Origin: Ignavibacteria bacterium
GTDB taxonomy: Bacteria > Bacteroidota > Ignavibacteria > Tepidaquicellales > Tepidaquicellaceae
DNA: 16,959 bases
Assembly: GCA_018058125.1 (NCBI GenBank)
Contig: JAGPCH010000004.1
Span: 1-16,959, forward strand
Direction: 5' to 3'
Shown here: positions 6,776 through 14,203 of the stretch, in pieces
Layout: every line of letters begins with the position of its first letter
How positions within the stretch are numbered: the first letter of the stretch is position 1
Program-made: the position numbers and the translations under genes
Notes under the pieces: generated by a model
Told to the model about the DNA's origin: nothing
Database searches by the model: none
Seen by the model: only the letters and a program-made list of their open reading frames with translations

Positions 6776-8272
6776 TTACCAGACACCTGCCCCAACTTCA
6801 ATGATGTAATTAAGATGATCAATGCTTGCAAACCCTTTATTCTTAATTCCAAGTCTTACACCCCAAAACGGACTTATGAAACTAAGAAATTTCAAAGGGG
6901 AGTATGTAACATTTCCTCTGACCTTAATGCCTGTCTCAAATGCAAAATCAGTCTGAACATATGTCGTTACACTGTCCTCTCGGTACTTGGTAAATTCTGC
7001 GCCTACTGAAAAATAGGGGTCAAGAAATCTTGAAGCCGAAGGTGTATATAAAATATTATAACCAATAGTCCCGAGTTCATAACTCTGATAATAAATTCTG
7101 TTAACAAGCCATCCACCTACCAATGGAGCTTCTACATTTTTTACTACAAGCAAAGGAAAGCTCAGTATTACTCCCGGCACTTCATCATATCTGAAAGATA
7201 CAGCAAAAGAATTTATGGCATTTTCATCTGTGAACCAGTTTATAAAACTATCTTCACTTGACTGAGTAGTTATTTCTATTTTGTCTCCATAATAATATGA
7301 AGACATATCATGTTTTAAAATATGGTTGTATGCTTTATCAGGAGATGGCATTGGTCTTAACTGGTAAATGGCATTATCGGGTGAATAAACACTATCAACA
7401 CTGTTCTTAGCTCTCAACGGACTGTCTTCAGGTAAAGGCGGAAGTACTCTGTACTGAGGAGTTCTAATTTTTGCCATATAGCTTTGAAAAGCAGGGGAAA
7501 ATAAATTTCCTGATCTTATTACATCTCTCAATCCCCATGCATCGTTTATTCTGACATTTACATCGTATCCGGGTGTGTAATATCCGTCTGCGTTCATATC
7601 CGTACAGCTTGCATGTTTTCCTTCCTCTACGGAAATATTAAAAGGAAGAGAAATTTCGTAATCCGGATGATCTATATCAATTTCATATATGTTGTCAAAC
7701 CAGGAAAGTGCGTGAGCCTTTCCGGTTACTCTTATGAAATATATCTCAATTACCTCCGAACCAAGACTATCTTTGCTTTTATCAACCATAAATTGAAACT
7801 GAGCCTGCTCTGTATCATATTTATGACTACCCAAACCTGATTCATATTTGTAAAAATGAGAGTAGCAAATGTAAATAGCTGTTATATCATTTAGATTAAA
7901 AACAGAATTTCCCGGATTTGTAAAGTCTTTTATAAATGGCGTAGCTTTTGGATTGTCAACGGTCAGAATATCCGTTACCTGATAATAAACTACTGGAGAA
8001 TCACATTTGTTTTCGAAAGGAAATGGAGCAGGAATTCTAATATCCTTACTTGTTTTGTTCCGAAGTTCGGGTTCATCGGGAGAGAACCAGAATATGGGTG
8101 CGCAGTAAGCAACAAGATCTGAAATTTTCATTTTAGGATCCGCGCCTTTCCATATACGGTAAGTGTTTTTTTTACGTTCAGATATATTAGATTGTGAAAA
8201 TGCCTTTTCATCAAAAGCCGAAGCGCAAACTATAATTATCAATAATAATATTTTGCAAGTATAGTTTGTCAA
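6776..8272 (-). CDS. Secreted protein with conserved N-terminal domain and C-terminal barrel-like region
   Basis: A 498-aa exported protein with no firm family assignment. A signal peptide (KILLLIIIVCASAF, cut near KAFS-Q27) precedes an N-terminal region of about residues 40-320 with strong-looking motifs: YCAPIFWFSPDEPELR (56-71), VTGKAHALSWFDNIYEIDIDH (182-202, broken here only as a label), and GKHASCTDMNADGYYTPGYD (218-237). The last includes a DxNxDG acidic loop like those that bind calcium. The APIxxFxPDE and GKHAS pieces recall Vps62-like secreted proteins, but this is a weak resemblance by eye. From about residue 355 the sequence switches to barrel-type strands (FLDPYFSVGAEFTKY, FAFETGIKVRGNVTYSP, FISPFWGVRLGIK, YIIEVGAGVW) and ends in Trp. 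The start is TTG, with an in-frame TAA six codons upstream and no ATG. It lies 24 bp after the next upstream gene, consistent with an operon. Confidence 0.75.
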   Translation of the reverse strand: MTNYTCKILLLIIIVCASAFDEKAFSQSNISERKKNTYRIWKGADPKMKISDLVAYCAPIFWFSPDEPELRNKTSKDIRIPAPFPFENKCDSPVVYYQVTDILTVDNPKATPFIKDFTNPGNSVFNLNDITAIYICYSHFYKYESGLGSHKYDTEQAQFQFMVDKSKDSLGSEVIEIYFIRVTGKAHALSWFDNIYEIDIDHPDYEISLPFNISVEEGKHASCTDMNADGYYTPGYDVNVRINDAWGLRDVIRSGNLFSPAFQSYMAKIRTPQYRVLPPLPEDSPLRAKNSVDSVYSPDNAIYQLRPMPSPDKAYNHILKHDMSSYYYGDKIEITTQSSEDSFINWFTDENAINSFAVSFRYDEVPGVILSFPLLVVKNVEAPLVGGWLVNRIYYQSYELGTIGYNILYTPSASRFLDPYFSVGAEFTKYREDSVTTYVQTDFAFETGIKVRGNVTYSPLKFLSFISPFWGVRLGIKNKGFASIDHLNYIIEVGAGVW

Positions 8273-8296
8273 AGAATAAAATAATATTATTAAAAT

Positions 8297-9280
8297 TTAT
8301 TTGAAGTAATACGACCAGTTCAGATTAAATGATGAAAGGTTTATTGTTACGTCCTGAAGTTTGGTCGGAATTCTTACATAGTTAGATTCAAGACCTATTA
8401 GAAAATCTCTGCTTCCCGTATAAACCAATTGCAGCATATAATATTGAGTGAGAGCAGTAGAGTATTGTAAAGTAGGAGTATTTGAATTTATTCTTACAGC
8501 ACCGCCAATTCCGAAAGGTAAACTTGTAGTTAATCCCAGATCATAATTTACTGAACCACCTAAAGAATAAGAAAACTTATTTTCTATTGAGTCTACATTT
8601 ATGACTTCACCATAACCGCCGTCTATAAAAGCAAGAATGCTCCATTTAGGGGATGGTGCATATGCAAATCTAAGATCAATATTTCCGGTGAGAGAATTAT
8701 AGTTTTGAGTCAGATTATTACGGTCAAGATCAGTGCTGTCAATAATGTTTTTTATATATTGATAAAGATTTAAAACAGTTGAATTTGAGTTATCTATTTT
8801 TATGGAGCTTGAGATCATTGAAGTTTTAAACTCTTTAATTTTAAACAACATTCCTGACTCAAAAGAAGAATTTGCAGTTACACCTGTAGCAAAAATAGTT
8901 GCTGTATTTGTTCCAAATCGTCCAATTCCGGAAAAATTAATCCAGATCGAAGCCCAGTCTTTAATTGCATATGAAAACTCAAATGCTCCAGTAGCTAAAC
9001 CCACGTCTGCGTTCAGTTCCAAAGCATTGTTACCATTGCCGATAAGAGAATCAAATCTTAAAAGTGGGATCTGGGTTTCTAAAGAAGTAGCGAACCCAAG
9101 ATTACTTGAGATCTTTGATTTGATAAAGGGATTTGGAATCAAAGTATTGGATATAAATTTATGTCCGTTCAGTTTTGGCAGATAAAGTTCAGACTGATCA
9201 TGTTTCTGAGACATTACTTCATTGTTAATGCAAAAGATGACCAGAAAAGACAGAAATAATTGTTGATAATTTTTTTTCAA
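8297..9280 (-). CDS. Exported outer-membrane beta-barrel-like protein, function unknown
   Basis: A 327-aa protein without a recognisable named family. The signal peptide is KKNYQQLFLSFLVIFCINNE with a likely cut near VMS-Q25. The mature part has many amphipathic strands, for example LELNADVGLATGAFEFSYAI, WASIWINFSGIGRFG, GNIDLRFAYAPSPKWSILAF, FSYSLGGSVNYDLGLTTSLP, LTQYYMLQLVYTG and FLIGLESNYV, closing with FNLNWSYYFK. This is the composition of an outer-membrane barrel with about 12-14 strands; a transporter (porin-like) or an assembly role cannot be told apart. The start is TTG: the frame upstream reaches a TAA with no ATG between. It lies 59 bp from the PorT-like gene and 24 bp from the 498-aa gene, all on one strand, so it probably belongs to the same transcript. 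Confidence 0.72.
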   Translation of the reverse strand: MKKNYQQLFLSFLVIFCINNEVMSQKHDQSELYLPKLNGHKFISNTLIPNPFIKSKISSNLGFATSLETQIPLLRFDSLIGNGNNALELNADVGLATGAFEFSYAIKDWASIWINFSGIGRFGTNTATIFATGVTANSSFESGMLFKIKEFKTSMISSSIKIDNSNSTVLNLYQYIKNIIDSTDLDRNNLTQNYNSLTGNIDLRFAYAPSPKWSILAFIDGGYGEVINVDSIENKFSYSLGGSVNYDLGLTTSLPFGIGGAVRINSNTPTLQYSTALTQYYMLQLVYTGSRDFLIGLESNYVRIPTKLQDVTINLSSFNLNWSYYFK

Positions 9281-9339
9281 ACTACTATGAAATTTTAATT
9301 TTTAAAATTATTCAATAACATTTTTAACAATATTATAGA

Positions 9340-10002
9340 TTATAGCGGATAAAGTATTCCGGTAATTAAACTGAATCCTTTATTTTTAAAATTAGATAAA
9401 TAATTATATCCTGATTCTTCTGATGAATATGAATTAACGTCATTTATATTTATAAGTCCCTGTAAGTATCTTAATTCAAAAAAAAGATCAGGTTTTCCAA
9501 GGGATACTTTGTATCCTACGTTGAAGTTCCATTGCATATCAAAAGATTTGAACTTGTCTTTTATGTCGGTCTCTCCGCCGGAGAATTCATTTGTAACAAT
9601 TGAAGAACTTAAAAAGCCGGCGATAAAACCTCCTCCGACATATAAATTTTTATGATAAATCTTGAGATTCAATGGTATGCTGAAATATCCAAGCTGCATT
9701 TTGTAAGTCTTGACTGTATCATTAAAAACATTGTTTTCATTCCCAAAATTTATATCACTTCCTGCAGACTGGTAGCCGGGCTGAAGAGATAAATAAACAT
9801 CGGTAACAATTTTTAAGTCAGCCAGTAGTGAACCATTGATTCCGTATATTGAAGAATAATTTGCATTATCTGGAGCTACTCCGCCGAATGAAGTACTGTT
9901 TAATCCGACTGATGCGCCAAGTTTAAATTGAGCTGATGAAGTTCCGGTAAAAGATAAGATGAAAAGTAAAATTAGAAAACCTGTTATGTGTTTTTTATAC
10001 AT
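9340..10002 (-). CDS. PorT-like outer-membrane beta-barrel protein
   Basis: A 220-aa protein of the outer-membrane beta-barrel (OMP_b-brl_2/PorT-like) style common in Bacteroidota and relatives. The signal peptide is clear (MYKKHITGFLILLFILSFTG then TSSA-Q25). The mature protein opens with FKLGASVGLNSTSF, the usual first strand of this family. It continues with LSLQPGYQSAGSD, LGYFSIPLNLKIYHKNLYVGGGFIAG (106-131; the SIPL-LK strand is characteristic), WNFNVGYKVSLGKPDLFFELRY and a final FSLITGILYPL. The start is ATG. Members of this broad family are mostly uncharacterised; PorT itself belongs to the type IX secretion machinery, but nothing here links this paralog to secretion. It is the first gene of the minus-strand barrel run, preceded by a 217-bp gap that could hold a promoter. 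Confidence 0.8.
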   Translation of the reverse strand: MYKKHITGFLILLFILSFTGTSSAQFKLGASVGLNSTSFGGVAPDNANYSSIYGINGSLLADLKIVTDVYLSLQPGYQSAGSDINFGNENNVFNDTVKTYKMQLGYFSIPLNLKIYHKNLYVGGGFIAGFLSSSIVTNEFSGGETDIKDKFKSFDMQWNFNVGYKVSLGKPDLFFELRYLQGLININDVNSYSSEESGYNYLSNFKNKGFSLITGILYPL

Positions 10003-10172
10003 TTATAATTAAATTTCTTTAGTGGGCAATATAATCATTCAAAGAATTATAACTAAGTAATAAATTCATACTTTTTAAAAAATCAAAGAAATTTTCTGTA
10101 ATGCTTGAATTGAAGTTTCTAAATCAGAGTTTTATTTCGGAAATCACCGGAATCAAAAGTATTTTGAGAAGA

Positions 10173-10193
10173 CTAATAACTCATAATAAGTAA
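10173..10193. repeat. Second heptanucleotide array, 3 units
   Basis: CTAATAA, CTCATAA and TAAGTAA follow each other in exact 7-bp phase, the same CTNRTAA-type unit and orientation as the array at 3331-3379; weaker 7-mers (AATTCTC, AATTCGG) may continue to 10207. It begins 26 bp past the stop codon of the TonB-dependent receptor gene, so both arrays lie just downstream of a minus-strand gene. It sits in the 217-bp gap 10003-10219, in which I see no gene and no GC-rich terminator hairpin. Confidence 0.6.
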
Positions 10194-10219
10194 AATTCTC
10201 AATTCGGTTAACGGGATTA

Positions 10220-12685
10220 TTAAAAATCACCATCACCGCCATTATCCCGATTTTCATTTGAGTTTGACCGTTTTTTCTTACGGGATTTATTTTTGTCTTC
10301 CGAACCAAATTTATAAGTAAAAGAAAGCATTCCCATGTTGGACTCTCTTTGTCTGCTGAAATTCTGAGTGTAAGTACTCGTAGTGGAAGTCCCTGCAAAT
10401 TTTTGCGTATTGAATATATCAGATATCCTTAAATTCACATTTAATTTTTTATCAAAAAAATCCTTTCTTAAAGACAGATCAAAACTACTTACCGGATCAA
10501 CTTCTCCCTGCGTGGATATGAAACTTCCGGAATAAAAATATGTAAGCTGAATTCCTGCATCAAACGGAAGATTATAATTTGCGAAAGCTCTTCCTGAAAA
10601 AGTATTGCTGGAATTATTTCCAATCGTATCAGAGCTTATTTCCTGTGTATAATAACTTATACTTCCGTTTAGACTGAAGCTTTTTGAGAATGCGCCATTT
10701 AAAAGAATCTCAGCTCCGTATGAAATTTCTTTGTCTGCATTGATGCTTGTGTTAAGAGAAATATTACTGTCTATCAGAGTACTGTAAGAAGTGATCTTGT
10801 CAGTCGTAAGCCGGTAAAAAACCGATGGTATTACAGAGAAAGTTGTAAAGAATTTTACAAAGTTAAGCTCGAATGAATTTATAAATTCAGAATTCAGATC
10901 AGGATTTCCTACTCTGTAGAATACCGGACTGATAGTTCTTACTACGGGAGACAGTTCACGGTATCCGGGTCTTCTTACTTTTCTAGAATAACTTAAGGAA
11001 ACATTTTCTGTCTCGCCAATCTTCTGTGAAAGAGTAATGCTCGGAAAAAGATCAAACTGATCTCTTGAAGTAATAACATTAGAAAATGTCTGGTCAATAT
11101 CGTACTGCCAGTATTCGCCTCTTATCCCGAGATTATATGTGAAATTTCCGTTATCATTGCCATATATTGCATATGCAGCTCCTAAGTTTTCATTGAATGT
11201 AAAAACATCAGTTAGGGAACTGTCGAGATAATAACCTCCTGTACTGTAATTCTGATCATAATAATAATTCCCGGTATTTGTATTTCTAAGATTATATTTT
11301 AAACCGGTTTCAAACTTAGTATCTCTGCCAAAAGGCAATGAGTAATCGGTCTGAAGATTTAATTCACCGGTTAGCTCACTACCGTCAATAAGTGAAATTT
11401 CCGGAATAGTATTCTCGGGGAAAATATAGTTGGTCTGAATATTATCATTTTCATATTCTTTTTCATATGAATAGCTTGCTTCTCCGGTAAGAGATTCTTT
11501 AGGGTCTTTAAAATATTTAAAATAATTCAATCCTAACGAATACCCGTTATCTTTATCCGTACTTTTATTATAGGTGATTGCATTTTCAGTGAGTGTGCCG
11601 GATTGATTGTATTCAAACAGATTTTCAGTGTTTCCACGCTTTCTTTCGCCTTCATCAAAGCGGGCTGAGAAATTCAATACATCAGATTTTGACAATTGAT
11701 ATTCAATCTCGCCTCTGAAATTATTCCCAGACATATTAAAATTTCCGTCTGATGTCTGCTGAGTGAAAGCGCTTTCGGTATAAAGAAAATTATTTCTTGT
11801 AATCGCAGAGCTGAAATCCATATTTCTTTTCCTGTAATCATAACTGCCTGAGAAATTATACAAATTGTTCTTATAATTAAGATTCAATCCTCCGCCGTAT
11901 TTGTCACCGGTACCGCTGCTTAAATTCAGCTGACCATTAAAACCGGAATCATCATATTTTTTAAGAACAATATTGATAACCCCTGTCGATCCTTCGGCTT
12001 CATATTTTGCAGAAGGGTTTGTGATAACTTCTACTGATGAGATCTGATCAGCCGGCAGATTTTCAAGTATCCTGGAAATGCTGCCAACTACAGGTCTTCC
12101 GTTTATGAAAAATTTGATCTGCTGTCCGCCTCTTAAGCTGATTACATCATCGATATCAACTGTTACTGAAGGAATATTTTTCAAAACTTCCAGCGCTGTA
12201 CCTCCGGTTACATTCATATTCTCCCCGACATTGAATACCTTTTTGTCTCCTTTAAGCTCCATAAAAGGTCTGTCTGTCTGAACTTCTATTTCTTCTGTCT
12301 CCGTTCCTGTATTTAAATATATAGTATCGATTACAACTATCTTGTTCTCAGCGTCAGTAATCATCACCGGACGTATATTTCTGTTATAGCCGGTTAGAAA
12401 TACAGAAAGCGAATATCGTCCTTGCGATACATCTGTGATCTTAAAAAAACCATTAATGTCTGTCTCGGTGCCTTTAAAAAGTGAAGAATCCCGGGCTTTT
12501 ATGAGTTGTATGGATACGGCTTCCAGAGGTGTTTTGCTTTGTTTATCAAATATATAACCGCTTACTTCGCCGTCATCAAACTGCGGTCCGGAATTCCGGT
12601 TGACTTTTTTTTCGGGATCAATCTGTGAAGAGGCTATACTGGATATCAGAAACAGCATTATAAATATATAAGTATTTTTTAGCAT
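10220..12685 (-). CDS. TonB-dependent receptor-like outer-membrane protein (CarboxypepD_reg + plug + OMP_b-brl_3)
   Basis: An 821-aa outer-membrane receptor typical of Bacteroidota-like bacteria. A signal peptide (residues 1-20, cut near ASS-Q21) is followed by a carboxypeptidase-regulatory-like domain (about 40-125: VSGYIFDKQSKTPLEAVSI, GTETDINGFFKI, GRYSLSV). Then comes a plug (about 140-245: GENMNVTGGTALEVLKNIPS, ISLRGGQQIKFFINGRPV, DQISSVEVITNPSAKYEAEG, GVINIVLKK). The barrel fills the rest and carries the family hallmark SYSRKVRRPGYRELSP (565-580) followed by GNPDLNSE (593-600). A TonB-box candidate (EEIEVQ, 131-136) is weak. A polar, Lys/Arg- then Gly/Asp-rich tail (795-821) follows the last strand; similar tails occur in this family. 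The substrate is unknown; no SusD-like partner or TonB gene is next to it. The start is ATG. It is transcribed divergently from the glycosyltransferase gene. Confidence 0.92.
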   Translation of the reverse strand: MLKNTYIFIMLFLISSIASSQIDPEKKVNRNSGPQFDDGEVSGYIFDKQSKTPLEAVSIQLIKARDSSLFKGTETDINGFFKITDVSQGRYSLSVFLTGYNRNIRPVMITDAENKIVVIDTIYLNTGTETEEIEVQTDRPFMELKGDKKVFNVGENMNVTGGTALEVLKNIPSVTVDIDDVISLRGGQQIKFFINGRPVVGSISRILENLPADQISSVEVITNPSAKYEAEGSTGVINIVLKKYDDSGFNGQLNLSSGTGDKYGGGLNLNYKNNLYNFSGSYDYRKRNMDFSSAITRNNFLYTESAFTQQTSDGNFNMSGNNFRGEIEYQLSKSDVLNFSARFDEGERKRGNTENLFEYNQSGTLTENAITYNKSTDKDNGYSLGLNYFKYFKDPKESLTGEASYSYEKEYENDNIQTNYIFPENTIPEISLIDGSELTGELNLQTDYSLPFGRDTKFETGLKYNLRNTNTGNYYYDQNYSTGGYYLDSSLTDVFTFNENLGAAYAIYGNDNGNFTYNLGIRGEYWQYDIDQTFSNVITSRDQFDLFPSITLSQKIGETENVSLSYSRKVRRPGYRELSPVVRTISPVFYRVGNPDLNSEFINSFELNFVKFFTTFSVIPSVFYRLTTDKITSYSTLIDSNISLNTSINADKEISYGAEILLNGAFSKSFSLNGSISYYTQEISSDTIGNNSSNTFSGRAFANYNLPFDAGIQLTYFYSGSFISTQGEVDPVSSFDLSLRKDFFDKKLNVNLRISDIFNTQKFAGTSTTSTYTQNFSRQRESNMGMLSFTYKFGSEDKNKSRKKKRSNSNENRDNGGDGDF

Positions 12686-13049
12686 AAACTGGAATATTGA
12701 ATATTGGAATAATAGAAATTAGACAAATTTTTTACCGGAAAGTTTAAAATAAATTTTAAAATACAAATATAAATTCAGGCATTCAGTTGATTTAATTTCA
12801 GGATCTAAAAAAAGTTTTATAAAATGTGAAATGTAATTATATCAATCATTCCTTAGAATTGGTAAAGAATTCTTCACAGGTATTGAATAATCAGAGTTGT
12901 TTCATTGTATGAAAGTTTTGTAGTTTACTGAGTCCGGAGTAGAAACAATGTAATTTCAATTGATTTTATTTTTTATAAAAGTTAGTTTGATTCAAAAATT
13001 AGCAAATTCCCTCAAATAGTTTATAAAAGATTAAATGATTAATTGATTA
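12686..13049. other. Divergent intergenic region, 364 bp, no gene
   Basis: This very AT-rich gap separates the receptor gene (minus) from the glycosyltransferase gene (plus) and must hold the promoters of both. I find no ORF of convincing length, no RNA gene and no GC-rich terminator. Visible structure is limited to short repeats at its two ends (12690-12718 and 13029-13052) and a 10-bp palindrome AAGAATTCTT at 12865-12874. A TATATTTG word on the minus strand (12771-12764) fits half of the Bacteroidota -7 consensus but has no matching -33 TTG. Confidence 0.6.
12690..12718. repeat. Short imperfect tandem repeat before the receptor start
   Basis: TGGAATA, TTGAATA, TTGGAATA and ATAGAAA are four imperfect 7-8 bp units that begin 5 bp upstream of the receptor start codon. 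The similarity between units is clear by eye, but the region is AT-rich and chance is possible. Confidence 0.4.
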
Positions 13050-13052
13050 ATG
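13029..13052 (+). repeat. Three octamers running into the glycosyltransferase start codon
   Basis: GATTAAAT, GATTAATT and GATTAATG follow in exact 8-bp phase. The third unit ends with the ATG of the glycosyltransferase gene. The second junction makes an earlier in-frame ATG (13035) that is closed after three codons (M-I-N-stop), so it cannot serve as the start. Confidence 0.55.
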
Positions 13053-14123
13053 GATCATACCAGAAAAAGAATTTATTATAAAAAAAGAAAGAAAGTAACA
13101 GATCAGACCGGAAATCCTGAAGTCAGTACAAAACCTGCCGTTATTCAGAAAAAACATGTCAGAGAAATTCCCGATTCCAATAATGTAGTTAGAAATAATC
13201 AGATGATATCTGTGGTCATTCCTTTGTTAAATGAAGAGGATTCACTTGCTGAGCTCAGTCAGGGTCTTGAAAAAGTTTTTGATTTCCTTAAATGTAATTA
13301 TGAGGTGATCTTTATAGATGACGGAAGCACAGATAATTCGTTTGGGAAGATTAAGGAAATTCACAGAAAGAATACGAAATTCAAATGTATTAAATTCAGA
13401 AGAAATTACGGGAAATCAGCAGCTCTGGCAAAAGGTTTCCGGGCAGCAAAGGGTAATATTATCATAACTATGGATGCTGATCTGCAGGATGATCCTGAAG
13501 AAATTCCTGAACTGATCGGCGTATTGAATACAGGCTATGATCTTGTATCAGGCTGGAAAAAAATCAGATATGACCCTTTCATTAAAAAACATACATCAAA
13601 GCTGTTTAACTATTTTACTTCAAAGCTTTCAGGAATAAAACTTCATGATTTCAACTGCGGACTGAAAGCCTACAAAAAGGATGTCGTGAAATCTTTAAAG
13701 ATATATGGCGAAATGCACCGATACATTCCGGCGCTTGCTCATCTTTCGGGTTTTAAGGTTACGGAAAAACCAGTTAAACATCATGCAAGAAAATACGGAG
13801 TCACAAAGTTCGGCGCAAGCAGATTTGTTAATGGTTTTCTTGATCTGATGACGGTTGTATTTACAAACAAATATACGAAACGTCCTCTGCATTTTTTTGG
13901 AAGTCTCGGTATAATCTCATTTATAATGGGATTCGGAATTTCCGCTTATCTCGTGTTTTTAAAAATATTTCAGGATCTTGCATTAAGCGACAGACCATTG
14001 TTTCTGATCGGCATATTTCTGATAATAGTCGGAGTTCAGTTCCTGTCTCTTGGTCTTATTGCCGAAATGATCACAAAATCAAGCTATAAGGATGATGATA
14101 TTTTAATTGAAACGATCCTCTAA
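13050..14123 (+). CDS. Family 2 glycosyltransferase, DPM1/polyprenyl-phosphate type, membrane anchored
   Basis: The protein (357 aa) should transfer a sugar from a nucleotide donor to a polyprenyl phosphate or envelope acceptor at the inner membrane. The GT2 core begins at ISVVIPLLNEEDSL (53-66), with IDDGSTDNS (89-97), RRNYGKSAALAKGF (117-130), the DXD motif in MDADLQDDPEE (141-151; D142, D144), the NCGLKAY acceptor segment (202-208) and GEMHRYIPALA (220-230) followed by RKYGVTKFG (247-255). All key residues are present. Two C-terminal membrane segments (about 283-305 and 317-340) match DPM1-like bacterial members such as GtrB/ArnC relatives. The first 51 residues are extra: a Lys/Arg-rich hydrophilic extension absent from typical members, which start near M52 (ATG 13203). 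Both starts remain possible; I chose the first ATG because the frame is open and no Shine-Dalgarno sequence helps. lpxA follows after 80 bp. Confidence 0.9.
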   Translation: MDHTRKRIYYKKRKKVTDQTGNPEVSTKPAVIQKKHVREIPDSNNVVRNNQMISVVIPLLNEEDSLAELSQGLEKVFDFLKCNYEVIFIDDGSTDNSFGKIKEIHRKNTKFKCIKFRRNYGKSAALAKGFRAAKGNIIITMDADLQDDPEEIPELIGVLNTGYDLVSGWKKIRYDPFIKKHTSKLFNYFTSKLSGIKLHDFNCGLKAYKKDVVKSLKIYGEMHRYIPALAHLSGFKVTEKPVKHHARKYGVTKFGASRFVNGFLDLMTVVFTNKYTKRPLHFFGSLGIISFIMGFGISAYLVFLKIFQDLALSDRPLFLIGIFLIIVGVQFLSLGLIAEMITKSSYKDDDILIETIL

Positions 14124-14203
14124 TGTTGATATAGATTAAGCAATTACGATGTTTTAATCAGAAGTATTTTTTTTTATAATTTTTAATTTTTTTAACTGTT
14201 TAA

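Noticed and set aside
6604..6852. 82-aa minus-strand frame across the gap between the 498-aa and 195-aa genes
   Set aside because: It overlaps both real genes in another frame, and the translated sequence shows no signal peptide or domain.
8802..9185. 127-aa plus-strand frame opposite the 327-aa barrel gene
   Set aside because: It is antisense to an intact signal-peptide barrel gene; the lack of stops reflects codon composition.
12764..12771. Minus-strand TATATTTG, a match to the Bacteroidota -7 promoter word TAnnTTTG, 79 bp before the receptor start
   Set aside because: No TTG occurs at the expected distance for the -33 element, and the word is frequent by chance at this composition.
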